Made by a program: the position numbers and the translations under genes. A stretch of DNA of 50,950 nucleotides from the NCBI RefSeq assembly GCF_029893235.1, contig NZ_JARXWE010000022.1:1-50950 (forward strand), in the 5' to 3' direction. Source of the DNA: Dysgonomonas sp. PH5-45 (GTDB lineage Bacteria > Bacteroidota > Bacteroidia > Bacteroidales > Dysgonomonadaceae). The notes below the pieces were generated by a model. The model searched no databases. It worked only from the letters and a program-made list of their open reading frames with translations, and had not been told where the DNA came from. Shown here piece by piece: positions 22,286 to 31,730 of the stretch (the stretch's first letter is position 1; every line of letters starts with the position of its first letter).

Positions 22286-22570
22286 ATGAACAAAGCGACA
22301 CACATACGAAGAAACATGATGCTCAAGGAGATGGATATTAGATGGCTGCCCAATGGTAAGCGGAATATCTTCTCCGTAAAATTCGTCGACAAATCCGGCA
22401 AGTTGCGATATATACCTCAAGCCTATATGCGCGGATTGCCATACAGTGTGCAGGATGCCCGGCAAAGGGGTATACAACCTTGCGATTGCAAAGGTAATGC
22501 CGAAGGGCATGTATATCCTGCAGGAATAGATATGATTATTATGTATAACAACATGGAAGTAGATCTCTAA
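22286..22570 (+). CDS. Small phage protein upstream of portal (94 aa)
   Basis: A basic protein with strands around DIRWLPNGKRNIFSVKFVDK and a CDC pair near residue 72. It lies 6 nt after the upstream stop and 6 nt before the portal start, so it belongs to the same operon. Unknown function. Confidence 0.65.
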   Translation: MNKATHIRRNMMLKEMDIRWLPNGKRNIFSVKFVDKSGKLRYIPQAYMRGLPYSVQDARQRGIQPCDCKGNAEGHVYPAGIDMIIMYNNMEVDL

Positions 22571-22576
22571 CTGTTT

Positions 22577-23941
22577 ATGGATATATTATATAACAAAAAA
22601 GGTGTCCCTCTTATTATGTCTTGCTCCGGTGCGTTTATGAGCACAACAGGATCGCCAACAGGAATAACACCCGAAGAAAAAAAGAAACTTATTCAAACGG
22701 TAGATACTAAATTGGATCAGGATTTTCTGAAGGTATCGGGGATAAATCTTCTGTCGTGGAATGCTAATAACGACTTTCCACAATGGGCTGATAAGATAAT
22801 AACCAGTACCGGAGTATTGAATACTGGTCTTAAGTTCATTCGTAATTTCACTTTAGGACAGGGTATACATGCCTGTATTATTGACGGATATGATGATGAC
22901 GGCAACGAAATATTAAAACCTTATCCCGATCCTGCAGTACAAAAAATGGTATCATCCAGAGTTTCCCGCAGGTATATGGAACGCGTCGCACGCGACTATT
23001 TTAAGTTCGGTTGCGGCTTTTTGCAATTTATACCCAACGGAGATGGAAGTAAAATTGTAGGTATTAACCCTTTGAATGCCTATTATTGTCGTTTAAGCGA
23101 TCGTGACAAGGATGGACGCGAAAAATGTGTTATTTCCGGCAAGTGGCCCGAAACTCCCACTCAGGCAGACTATAAAGCGCGCGATGTGTTGATGGAATAT
23201 GACCCTGAAATGGATTTGGATATCCGTCGGTTTGAAGGGAAAGCTAAAGAAGACACCGTAATGGTTATTCGCGACAGCTGGAGCAACAAAGACACATACG
23301 GCGAACCTATATGGCTAGCCTGCTTCCTTGCCGGATGGATTGATATAGCTAAACAAGTGCCCAGATATTTGCAGAAGGTTTATAAGAATCAGGCTACATG
23401 GAAATGGCACATACAGATACCTTATTCTTTCTGGGATAAAAAATTTCCTGAAGCTGATTTTAATACTGTTGAAGACCGTCAGGCTGCCATCGACTTGTAT
23501 ATGGACGAAGTAGAAGTTAATCTTTTAGGCGTAGAAAATGCCGAAAAGCCCTTATTTACCCATTATGCCATAAATGATTTGAACGGGAAAGTTGAAGAGG
23601 AATGGAAAATTACGGCTCTTGATAATAAATCGAAAGAAGGCGATAAACTGGTTACTTCGGCAGCCGCAAATTCAGAGATATTGTTTTCGTTAATGATAAA
23701 CCCTAACGTGCTGGGTGCCGGTATGCCCGGGGGAACATATGCCGGCAATCAGGGAGGGTCTAACATCCGGGAGGCTTTCCTTGTCAATATAGCCAATGCA
23801 TGGATAGACAGACAGAATTTTCTGGATCCACTCGAAATAATGGCTCGGTATAATGGGCATCAGGATGTTGTTTTGCGATTCAGAAATACAATATTAACCA
23901 CGTTGAATACCGGCTCCGGTACGCAACAAAATTTAGCATGA
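22577..23941 (+). CDS. Portal protein
   Basis: The 454-aa protein has a typical portal arrangement: an N-terminal alpha/beta part (LKFIRNFTLGQGIHA), a GFLQFIPNGDGSKIVGINPL block, a central helical stem (YLQKVYKNQATWKWHI) and a C-terminal crown (GGTYAGNQGGSNIREAFLVN). Twelve copies would form the channel for the terminase motor. It follows terminase by about 2.4 kb. Confidence 0.88.
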   Translation: MDILYNKKGVPLIMSCSGAFMSTTGSPTGITPEEKKKLIQTVDTKLDQDFLKVSGINLLSWNANNDFPQWADKIITSTGVLNTGLKFIRNFTLGQGIHACIIDGYDDDGNEILKPYPDPAVQKMVSSRVSRRYMERVARDYFKFGCGFLQFIPNGDGSKIVGINPLNAYYCRLSDRDKDGREKCVISGKWPETPTQADYKARDVLMEYDPEMDLDIRRFEGKAKEDTVMVIRDSWSNKDTYGEPIWLACFLAGWIDIAKQVPRYLQKVYKNQATWKWHIQIPYSFWDKKFPEADFNTVEDRQAAIDLYMDEVEVNLLGVENAEKPLFTHYAINDLNGKVEEEWKITALDNKSKEGDKLVTSAAANSEILFSLMINPNVLGAGMPGGTYAGNQGGSNIREAFLVNIANAWIDRQNFLDPLEIMARYNGHQDVVLRFRNTILTTLNTGSGTQQNLA

Positions 23942-23942
23942 T

Positions 23943-24935
23943 ATGATATTTTCAGAAGCAAAATGGAGTAATGGGGATGAAATAAGGCCTTATATCCCGG
24001 TATCGAACGCGCTTACCTTCCGCACCATGCGAACAGCTATACAAAATGCTTTCGGTTTGTTTATACGCCCTGTTGTAGGCGATAAGATAGTAGATAAACT
24101 GCAATCCATATATGATGGTATAACGGATATATCGCTCATAACGGAAGATACAACCGATAAGGATATAAAACTACTTTATTATGCCCAGCGTGCCAATGCG
24201 TTTCTGGCTTATTGGTACGATTACGATGAGCTGCAAGTTTTGATAGGTGATTCAGGCACTAAACGCCAGGAGTCTGACAAGGCAAAAACTCCGTATAAGT
24301 ACCAGGAGTTAAGCCTTAAGGAAGGGTTTAAACAAAAAGGATTTGATGCACTGGATAACCTGATAGCATTTTTGGAGCAAAATATAGACGATTATCCCTC
24401 TTATAAAGAGTCGGACAATTATTCCCAAATGTTGACCTCTATCGTAAGGAATGCCACAGAAGTTAATGAATATCATAACATAAATAACAGTAGGCTTATA
24501 TTTTTGCGTCTTAAGCCTAACCTGCGGATAATAGAAGATACTGTTATTGCTCCACGGTTGGGATATGCTCTTTACGAGGAACTTAAAGCCAAATTACAGG
24601 AAGATAACCGAGAAGAAAAATATGCAATTCTACGCCAAAAACTTATTCCGGTACTGGTGTTGTATTCTATCCAAAAGCTTATTCTGGAAACGGGAAACGT
24701 TACTGACAGGGGATTGTTTTTTTCGAGTCTGAAGGGGAACGAAGGCTCTTACGCTTCGCACGATCTGGTTGCCGATAACCGTATAACGCTACAGGCCGAT
24801 AAAGCGGAAGCCGATGCGATATCTTACTGGATATTGGCAGAGCGGTATGTTAAAGAAGAATTTGGGATATCCTTATCCAAAGGTTCAAGAATACCGCATA
24901 GGGATAATAACCATAAAAAATCGTATTGGGCATGA
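23943..24935 (+). CDS. Head-tail connector region protein (330 aa)
   Basis: A helical protein starting 1 nt after the portal stop. It resembles a Bacteroidetes phage family of uncharacterised neck proteins (DUF6712-like, from memory), which is always next to portal. A long helical middle includes the block SLKEGFKQKGFDALDNLIAF. It probably docks to the portal or stabilises packaged DNA. Confidence 0.7.
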   Translation: MIFSEAKWSNGDEIRPYIPVSNALTFRTMRTAIQNAFGLFIRPVVGDKIVDKLQSIYDGITDISLITEDTTDKDIKLLYYAQRANAFLAYWYDYDELQVLIGDSGTKRQESDKAKTPYKYQELSLKEGFKQKGFDALDNLIAFLEQNIDDYPSYKESDNYSQMLTSIVRNATEVNEYHNINNSRLIFLRLKPNLRIIEDTVIAPRLGYALYEELKAKLQEDNREEKYAILRQKLIPVLVLYSIQKLILETGNVTDRGLFFSSLKGNEGSYASHDLVADNRITLQADKAEADAISYWILAERYVKEEFGISLSKGSRIPHRDNNHKKSYWA

Positions 24936-25711
24936 GAAAAGTAAGGATAGAATATACTAAGTTGTTTTTTTTCAAGAAAAATAAAGAGATCTATATTCCG
25001 GACAAATGGGAAGAGCTTTCGGAACGTCAATTTGCCATATGTGCTAAGTTATATTCGCAACCGGTACCGGATGATATATTTCTTTCGGAATTTTACGGAA
25101 TAAAAAAGAGCCTTGCTCATAGGCTGTCAAAGTTCGAGCAGTATAAATTAATTGAATGCGCCGGATTTGTTTCCGATCCTAAACAGAAAATTAATTATTT
25201 CTTTTTGAAATCTATTCCCGGTACATTCCTCGTTTCACCAGAGCCACGTCTCAAGGATATATCCTTCGAGCAGTTTATGCTTTTCGATACGTTTTTTTTC
25301 GATTACATGAACGACCCGCAAGAATATATCCTTCGGAAGTTCGTGGCATGTATTTACACAGCTAAGGGTGAATGTACATCTGATTTCGACTTTGAACAGC
25401 GAATGGAATATCTATTAAAGAAAGTAGACACTACTACCATGTATGCTATATTCCTTAATTACACCTTTATTCGCAAATGGTTATCGGGGGCATTCCCTTT
25501 CTTGTTCGAATATAAAGAAGACAACAGGCATGAACGGAAACAGCCTTCCGTCAAAGATAAAACGCCCAGTCGTCCAAACTGGAATGCCATACTCGATGGT
25601 CTTATAGGCGATGATATTTTGAACGAAGAAAAATACCGTAAAATAAAGTGTATACGGGCATTCAAGACTATCAATAACCGGATAAAAAACTATAACCATG
25701 GCAAACGATAA
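24932..25711 (+). CDS. Unknown head/neck-region protein (259 aa)
   Basis: The start ATG 24932 overlaps the previous stop (ATGA); a TTG at 24926 would add two residues. The protein is helical with aromatic-rich segments (FEQFMLFDTFFFDYMNDPQE) and a basic C-terminus. It overlaps the next gene by 14 nt. No family is recognised. Confidence 0.65.
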   Translation: MRKVRIEYTKLFFFKKNKEIYIPDKWEELSERQFAICAKLYSQPVPDDIFLSEFYGIKKSLAHRLSKFEQYKLIECAGFVSDPKQKINYFFLKSIPGTFLVSPEPRLKDISFEQFMLFDTFFFDYMNDPQEYILRKFVACIYTAKGECTSDFDFEQRMEYLLKKVDTTTMYAIFLNYTFIRKWLSGAFPFLFEYKEDNRHERKQPSVKDKTPSRPNWNAILDGLIGDDILNEEKYRKIKCIRAFKTINNRIKNYNHGKR

Positions 25712-26201
25712 CCTATTAGACCAATTTACTGGTTATATAGAAAGTTTATGCGCAAAGCATACTTCTATACGGCATTCTCCATCGAAGAAACATTTTGTTC
25801 GCCTCGATAATGACGAGCTCCTACAGGAAGGAAAGTCTAATATATTTTATCCGGTTGTGGTTATGGAAAAACTAACTATTACTTACTCCGGCTTAGAGGA
25901 CAGTTTCCGTAAAAGTCGGCATATAGAACTTTTGTTTCTCGACCATGTACGTGATGCCGGCAATTTCGGAAATATAGAATCAATATTTACAAATATGGAG
26001 TCGATAGCTGAAGATTTTCTAAAAAAAATAAGGATAGACAAAAGAGATACCAGCAACTATCCATTTCTAAAATCACTCGTTATCAGTAATGCCGAAATAG
26101 AATATGTTGAGAATATACATACCCACCTATGGGGGGTTCTGTTAGCTTTTGATATGGAACTTCCATTCAACAATTGCATAGCCGCTGGGCGGTTCGAATA
26201 A
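25698..26201 (+). CDS. Probable tail completion protein (167 aa)
   Basis: Alpha/beta pattern with long amphipathic strands (FYPVVVMEKLTITYSGLEDS, HIELLFLDHV) and a C-terminal block with VENIHTHLWGVLLAFDMEL, similar to tail terminator or completion proteins. Position between the neck and fibre genes agrees. Evidence is moderate. Confidence 0.55.
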   Translation: MANDNLLDQFTGYIESLCAKHTSIRHSPSKKHFVRLDNDELLQEGKSNIFYPVVVMEKLTITYSGLEDSFRKSRHIELLFLDHVRDAGNFGNIESIFTNMESIAEDFLKKIRIDKRDTSNYPFLKSLVISNAEIEYVENIHTHLWGVLLAFDMELPFNNCIAAGRFE

Positions 26202-26249
26202 TGTCCTTTTTCGGGAAATTTAGAGGATTTAATTTTACAAAAAACAATT

Positions 26250-27428
26250 ATGGCAACAACAATAGAAGAATTATTACAGGATGCTATCACAATTAAGGAA
26301 GAAACAGCGACTGGCGCTAACACTGCCGAGCGTGTAGGCGGATGGATGGAAGATGCGACTAATATACTGACTCCAAAAATAAACGAAAACGGCACACCCG
26401 TTGTTTATGTCGATGAAGACAATCCTATTTCAGATAGTATGCTATCAGGGTTAACTATTCGTAAATCTATTTACACATCGTTATCAGGCTTTATATCATC
26501 GCTTAACACTTATACAAACTACTGGGAGTTAGGCGGTAAAACCATTACCCGCGCGTCTGTAAATTCAAGGCCTACGTTTTTAGTCATAAGCAATTTGAAT
26601 GATAATGGCACAAATAGAGTATCTCAAATCGTGATAGGCAACCTAACGATAGGCACTGATGGGAATTTAAGCAATGTCTATTCTCCCGATTCAAATATTA
26701 TTTATCGGAAGTCGGCTCCCGGTGCTTTCGATACGTGGGAATCATGGAAATATTTAACCAAAGGCGATACCGATATATTTACCTCACTAACTTCATTACA
26801 AGAAGATAAGGCCGACAAACTGAACGGCGACAATGCCCCGGTTGTGTATCACGATTTTATAAACCCTGTCTTCGAGGGCTTTATTGATACTCCTATCCAA
26901 AAAGTGGGTGCGGATGGCACGTTCGAGGGTATTTATTACAGCACGGCATCCCGTTGTTTTGGCGCGAGAATCAATAACGATGGCAATGTTGTCTATACCA
27001 ATGTGATACCCGGCGATGACGTTACCTTCACTTACTACAATACGAAGGATGTTTTCGGCACGGACCGCCCTTATCCCAACAAGGTTTATTCGTGTGGCGA
27101 CAGGCTGTACTTGTGGAACGGTACGGATTTGATAGAAGCCTTCAATAGTGCGAGATTTGAACGCCGCATAGCCTTTGTTACGGAACTCACGGAAAATATA
27201 TTACCGATAGGCGAGGCAATGACTATCTACAAGGCAACCGGCAAGAACCTGCTGAAGCTGGAAGTGAAACCGAACGACAGTTCAACCAATTGGACAAATA
27301 TCCCATTGGATGCTGATACGAGCATCGACCTGAGCGCAATGCTACCGACCGATGCTTTGCTGCGTGTTACCCGCAATACAATCGACAGCGTTGCAACAGT
27401 TTATTTATTCACCCGTGTAAACCAATAA
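26250..27428 (+). CDS. Tail fibre-like protein (392 aa)
   Basis: A modular protein with a helical N-terminus that likely attaches to the virion (TIEELLQDAITIKEETATGA), repeated NGTPVVYVDEDNPI / NAPVVYHDFINPV segments, and a strand-rich region with PYPNKVYSCGDRLYLWNGTD that has a weaker counterpart in the 709-aa protein downstream. Base composition rises in GC from about 26.8 kb, inside this gene. That suggests domain exchange at the receptor-binding end. Binding target unknown. Confidence 0.7.
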   Translation: MATTIEELLQDAITIKEETATGANTAERVGGWMEDATNILTPKINENGTPVVYVDEDNPISDSMLSGLTIRKSIYTSLSGFISSLNTYTNYWELGGKTITRASVNSRPTFLVISNLNDNGTNRVSQIVIGNLTIGTDGNLSNVYSPDSNIIYRKSAPGAFDTWESWKYLTKGDTDIFTSLTSLQEDKADKLNGDNAPVVYHDFINPVFEGFIDTPIQKVGADGTFEGIYYSTASRCFGARINNDGNVVYTNVIPGDDVTFTYYNTKDVFGTDRPYPNKVYSCGDRLYLWNGTDLIEAFNSARFERRIAFVTELTENILPIGEAMTIYKATGKNLLKLEVKPNDSSTNWTNIPLDADTSIDLSAMLPTDALLRVTRNTIDSVATVYLFTRVNQ

Positions 27429-27433
27429 TAACT

Positions 27434-27652
27434 ATGAAATACGAAATAAAACATAACGAAAATACCTATCAGGTAGACGATTTGCTGATGCTGACAGAAC
27501 AGACGAAAGAATTTCAACGCTTCGTTTCCGAGGCCGAAAAGCAACCATTCGATGGCGGCTGTATAATAAATGCCGAAAACGCAACCTTGATGATATACAA
27601 TACAGGCAGAATACTTGTAACCTTAACGGAAAGCGAGGTGAACAATGGATAA
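27434..27652 (+). CDS. Small fibre-operon protein (72 aa)
   Basis: A short alpha/beta protein with YEIKHNENTYQVDDLLMLTE and a closing strand MIYNTGRILVTLTES. It sits between two fibre genes and overlaps the following start by 8 nt. It could be a fibre assembly chaperone or subunit. No family is recognised. Confidence 0.6.
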   Translation: MKYEIKHNENTYQVDDLLMLTEQTKEFQRFVSEAEKQPFDGGCIINAENATLMIYNTGRILVTLTESEVNNG

Positions 27653-29774
27653 GTACGGATGGAGGGATATTGATAGTTTCTTCGGGTTATCAGAAGCTAC
27701 TTATTATAGTAAACTGGGGCGGGCGAACGCAACAGGTAGCGCCAGCGATCCCTACAATGAACGCAAGGTAATTACCCTGTCAGCCAATCGTCAGGATTTT
27801 GTGTTTGGCACAGGCGAATATAATTGTTTATTAACACATACGGCAAGTGGAAACGGTAATAACTTAGGCGTATACGGACAAGGGAAAGAATTAACCACAT
27901 TAAGTCTTGTGAAAACGAAAGATTGGCAAATGCCTTATTTTTCTGATATGCGTATAAAATCATTATCAGGAAATAGCACTTACGGAAACACTTTTAGAAA
28001 TTGCATCTTTGACAAAAATTACACATCGTGGTATGTGAATGGGATGCTAATTGCAACGAATTGTATATTTTATACACTTTCTCTGGCAGGAACCAGTCAA
28101 ACATTTGTACAGTCCACGTGTGTAGATGTAACTTACACAAATGTATACAATGTACATTCGTGCGCACTATTCAGCAAGTGCAATATTGTCATACCAGACA
28201 GCACTTTTCTAAATAATAATAATGTTAAGAATTACTACGAGGCCTTCAATAACTGTAAATTCCAAATCGGCACAGAACCAGAAGCCACTCTGCTTGTGGG
28301 TAATACGGCCGATGAAGTTCGTCAGAACTTTGTGGATAGATGTACGGCGCAAGGCTTTACAGTTCCTGCATATACCGAATACGGTGGCACGAATGTACCG
28401 ATGGGGCGTTGGATATTCTCGAACAACTCCATAGCAGGCGATTATGATGTTATAGAGGGAAGTGATATAGATGCGTTTGCAAAGCAAAGGGGTATATATT
28501 TCGGTTATTCAAGTCAGACGGTTAAGCCGATAGCCATATCCGCTGATGGCACGGCGGCGGCTTCGTTCAACGCGGATAGTCCGAAAGAAAATATCTCCCT
28601 ATCTGATAACAGCATTACACTGGATGGTGATACAACCATCCGTAACGAAGGCTATATAGACAGTAACATAATCTGGCTGGGCGGCTTGCGAAAGCTGAAT
28701 ATGCTCAACATATCGCACAATCTGCCTGTGGATAGTGGCGTAGCCGTAGATAGCACTTTTGCTTTTGGCCATAAGCTCGATAAAATAGACGGTGTAAACG
28801 AGTCGCTAAACCAGCCTTTCGATGGCATCACGGTTGCCGTGCCTGTACAAATGAGTACTACGGCAACGCCCGAAGCCATTGTGTTCTGTAAGGGAATGTT
28901 TGCGGGGCAAAATACATTTGCCGCCAAAGTGGGCGATACGTATTATAACAATTGGGTAGGTCGTGATAATTATGCGGATGGAAATGGAAAACCGCTTACC
29001 GACCGTTTATTCGTTCACAACGACCAAAAGTATTATTGGGATGGCTCAAAGATGATAGAGGCCAACACCTCTATCGAACCCGATACGATGTATATCGTGC
29101 GTTCGGACGACAATAACGAGGCAACCGTTACTTACAACGGCACTGCTTACAGTTCGTCGCTTGCCACACGCAATAATGTATTTATGGGCGTCAGCGGAGT
29201 GGAGTCGTTCACGCCGAGCAGCAATGCCGTGATACTCCCCGTACGCGATGTTATCAATTATCAGACCGTACAATTACGTATTGTGGAGAGTATTCCGGGC
29301 GATAAAATCACATCGGGAAGCTTGTCGTCCGGCTATTGGTATTTTGTGACTCCCGATTCGATGGGCGATACATCGGGAACGGTTACTTATAATGGCAAAA
29401 CATACCCATGCCTCAGTTCGTTCCTTGCGACCGACACAACCGCATTCACCATTAACGGCGCATGCCATTTGCGCAGATGCTGGAATCAGGACTTCGATTT
29501 CGGAATGGAAACGCAGGATGTCGAATTTTGGGCAGATAAGCAAAAGCCGTATTGGGTAGATATCAACCCGGACGATTTGCGATGTATGCACAAAAACAAC
29601 TCGCCGTCGGTCAATGAGATGAAAACGGACGATAAGGGTAATTATATCGCATCCGGACATCCTTTATTCTATCCCGAACTTACGGGGGTGAATGGCATCA
29701 AATCGCCAGCCTTCGGCATTATGGGGGCATTTATGCAGATAAGAATAATCATATCAACCTTAAATACGATGTAA
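27645..29774 (+). CDS. Tail spike-like protein (709 aa), putative beta-helix
   Basis: The first third has short strand repeats with many Asn, Thr and Cys (LSANRQDFVFGTGEYNCLL, FRNCIFDKNY, NVYNVHSCALFSKCNIVIP), which suggests a right-handed beta-helix like pectate-lyase-type spikes. The middle has long strand-rich repeats with KYYWDGSKMIEAN and the C-terminal third contains Gly/Thr-rich repeats such as TVTYNGTAY and TVTYNGKTY. No catalytic residues can be assigned. It is higher in GC than its neighbours and is probably the host-recognition protein. Confidence 0.72.
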   Translation: MDKYGWRDIDSFFGLSEATYYSKLGRANATGSASDPYNERKVITLSANRQDFVFGTGEYNCLLTHTASGNGNNLGVYGQGKELTTLSLVKTKDWQMPYFSDMRIKSLSGNSTYGNTFRNCIFDKNYTSWYVNGMLIATNCIFYTLSLAGTSQTFVQSTCVDVTYTNVYNVHSCALFSKCNIVIPDSTFLNNNNVKNYYEAFNNCKFQIGTEPEATLLVGNTADEVRQNFVDRCTAQGFTVPAYTEYGGTNVPMGRWIFSNNSIAGDYDVIEGSDIDAFAKQRGIYFGYSSQTVKPIAISADGTAAASFNADSPKENISLSDNSITLDGDTTIRNEGYIDSNIIWLGGLRKLNMLNISHNLPVDSGVAVDSTFAFGHKLDKIDGVNESLNQPFDGITVAVPVQMSTTATPEAIVFCKGMFAGQNTFAAKVGDTYYNNWVGRDNYADGNGKPLTDRLFVHNDQKYYWDGSKMIEANTSIEPDTMYIVRSDDNNEATVTYNGTAYSSSLATRNNVFMGVSGVESFTPSSNAVILPVRDVINYQTVQLRIVESIPGDKITSGSLSSGYWYFVTPDSMGDTSGTVTYNGKTYPCLSSFLATDTTAFTINGACHLRRCWNQDFDFGMETQDVEFWADKQKPYWVDINPDDLRCMHKNNSPSVNEMKTDDKGNYIASGHPLFYPELTGVNGIKSPAFGIMGAFMQIRIIISTLNTM

Positions 29775-29778
29775 GCCT

Positions 29779-29964
29779 ATGGAAGAGCATATAAGTAATA
29801 TCAGCTACGGGTCGGCTTTGGTAGAAGAAAAGGATATCCTGCAATCGGTCACTTCTGCCAGTTATAACACTGCCGAAGCGGATGTGCTGGAAAACCAGTC
29901 GGTTAGCAATGTTGATTACGCAAGCCAGGAAGCGGGGAAAAGTAAAGTAATGTTTTATCTATGA
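29779..29964 (+). CDS. Small protein after the tail spike (61 aa)
   Basis: It starts 5 nt after the spike stop. The protein is acidic, Ser/Tyr-rich and repetitive (ISNISYGSALVEE and ASYNTAEADVLEN and VSNVDYASQEAGK), reading as three similar segments of about 17 residues. It may be a small spike-associated protein. No family is known. Confidence 0.5.
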   Translation: MEEHISNISYGSALVEEKDILQSVTSASYNTAEADVLENQSVSNVDYASQEAGKSKVMFYL

Positions 29965-29979
29965 TTAAAAACTATTTAA

Positions 29980-30846
29980 ATGCCATTAAAACGATATAAA
30001 GTTGCTCCCTTACCATTCCAGGGACAAAAGCGTAATTTCGTCAAGCCGTTTGTCGGCACATTAAAGGAGCTGAGCCAAAGCCAGGATATAAAGGTCGTTG
30101 TCGACCTATTCGGCGGCTCAGGCTTGCTTTCTCACACAGCAAAACGAATTTTACCAGGATGCAAAGTTATTTACAATGATTACGACGGCTTTTCGGCTCG
30201 TTTGCGTAACGTTGAGCGCACGAATGAGCTGTTAACTGATATAAGGGCGCTTTTGTGTGATTACCCGAAAGAAAAGCGCATAAGCGAGGCGTATAAAAGT
30301 GTTATACTTGCGCGGATTGAGAAAGAAGAAAAGAGAGGCTTTGTCGATTACATAACTTTGTCGTCGTCGTTGCTATTTTCGGCTTACTATGTTACAAACT
30401 TCGACGAGCTCAAATCCTCAACGTTATACAACAGAGTAAAACAAAACAATTACGATGTTAACGCGGCTGAATACTTATACGGTTTAGAAGTTGTAAAGTG
30501 TGATTATTTAGAGTTATTCAATCAATATAAAGATGTTACAGGTGTTTTATTTGTTGTTGACCCGCCATATTTAACGACTGATACAAAAACGTATCTTTTC
30601 GACCAATATTGGAAGCTTTCGGACTTTTTAAACGTTATAAATGTGCTTGATCAAAGTAATTTCGTTTTCTTTACATCGAGTAAGAGTTCTTTAATTGAGC
30701 TTTGCGAATGGTTAAATGTCAACCACAACATTAAGAACCCTTTTGAGAATGCTGATTTAAAAACGCATGAAACGCGATTAAATTCGGACTCAAAATATAT
30801 TGATATGATGTTTACAAGAATTATAGAAATGCAAAAAGCATCTTAA
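29980..30846 (+). CDS. D12-class DNA adenine N6-methyltransferase (Dam-like)
   Basis: The 288-aa protein has LPFQGQKRNF (SAM-binding aromatic/Gly loop), VDLFGGSGLL (42-50, motif I), DPPY at 194-197 (catalytic) and an FTSSKSS segment, in the order of the Dam class. It has no restriction partner here. Its base composition is more AT-rich than the flanking spike and endolysin genes, so it was probably acquired as a moron. It may protect phage DNA or mark the host genome; the recognition site cannot be read. Confidence 0.9.
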   Translation: MPLKRYKVAPLPFQGQKRNFVKPFVGTLKELSQSQDIKVVVDLFGGSGLLSHTAKRILPGCKVIYNDYDGFSARLRNVERTNELLTDIRALLCDYPKEKRISEAYKSVILARIEKEEKRGFVDYITLSSSLLFSAYYVTNFDELKSSTLYNRVKQNNYDVNAAEYLYGLEVVKCDYLELFNQYKDVTGVLFVVDPPYLTTDTKTYLFDQYWKLSDFLNVINVLDQSNFVFFTSSKSSLIELCEWLNVNHNIKNPFENADLKTHETRLNSDSKYIDMMFTRIIEMQKAS

Positions 30847-30872
30847 TTTCACACCATTTTAATACTATAAAG

Positions 30873-30983
30873 ATGGCGCAAAGACTTGAATTAGACAAGC
30901 TTTCGCTCTATTTATTTTGTGTTTATTTGCTATTTGTTAGCGAGTTATCAAAAATAGATTTTTTTGTACTTTTCAATTTATAA
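30873..30983 (+). CDS. Possible 36-aa hydrophobic peptide
   Basis: A short frame MAQRLELDKL then a hydrophobic run (YLFCVYLLFV) and FFVLFNL. It falls in the 186-nt gap before the holin gene. It could be a small membrane lysis factor or a chance frame; nothing else supports it. Confidence 0.25.
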   Translation: MAQRLELDKLSLYLFCVYLLFVSELSKIDFFVLFNL

Positions 30984-31032
30984 AGCTGTATTTTTCATTT
31001 TCGCAATTATATAATGTTTTATCTATGAATAT

Positions 31033-31503
31033 ATGTGGGATGCGATTAAAATAATTATAACAACGGCTATGGGTGGGTTAATAACCTACCTTAAGCCGGT
31101 ATATGACCCGATGGTAGTACTTGGTTATGTGTTCTTTATCGACATAGCCGCCGGTATATTGGTAGACCTGATACGTAACGACGATAGATTGCGCATCCGG
31201 AAGTTGCTTATCGCCCTCGCGTTCCTCGCGCTATACTTCACTATAATAGCAAGCACGTACATCATAGGCGAACATCTGGGCGATGCTGACGAATCCCTGT
31301 ATATCGTAAAAACGCTTACATATACATTCACATACTTTTATGTGAGTAACACTATCCGGAACTTACGATTGTTGGCCCCCAATAACAAGCCCCTCGCTTT
31401 CCTTGATTATTGGTTAGGCCTGCAAGTTATTAAGAGGCTGCCGGATTTAGCGAAATTCTTAGGTATAACAAATAAACAGAAAGATGATGATCGCAATGAT
31501 TAA
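31033..31503 (+). CDS. Phage holin
   Basis: The 156-aa protein has three hydrophobic segments (about 5-21, 28-47 and 57-79) and a charged C-terminus rich in Lys/Asp. The block VFFIDIAAGILVDLIRNDD matches the holin family of Bacteroidetes phages with a Gly-rich second span. It lies 230 nt upstream of the endolysin, in the usual holin-endolysin order. It permeabilises the inner membrane. Confidence 0.85.
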   Translation: MWDAIKIIITTAMGGLITYLKPVYDPMVVLGYVFFIDIAAGILVDLIRNDDRLRIRKLLIALAFLALYFTIIASTYIIGEHLGDADESLYIVKTLTYTFTYFYVSNTIRNLRLLAPNNKPLAFLDYWLGLQVIKRLPDLAKFLGITNKQKDDDRND

Positions 31504-31639
31504 AAGATTTATAGAACGAATAAAATCAAGGCTTAAAGACCCAATAAGCCATTGTGAATATTACAAAAAGTATGGGTGTGCACATGTAGATGGTCTCTTA
31601 TGCTCGTGCGAAGAAATGGATAAAAATAGCGAGGAATAA
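31484..31639 (+). CDS. Small Cys-rich protein between holin and endolysin (47-51 aa)
   Basis: In-frame ATGs at 31484, 31487 and 31496 overlap the end of the holin gene. The core SHCEYYKKYGCAHVDGLLCS contains three Cys and two His, with a fourth Cys at CSCEE, enough for a small zinc site. A protein of this type commonly occurs in lysis regions of Bacteroides-type phages (from memory). Function unknown. Confidence 0.6.
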   Translation: MMIAMIKRFIERIKSRLKDPISHCEYYKKYGCAHVDGLLCSCEEMDKNSEE

Positions 31640-31730
31640 CCAAAATCTCGCAAAAACTATATAATAAACCCCGATTTTCTATACATATCCGGGAAACATG
31701 TATAGAAATTTCAAAAAAACGATATATATT

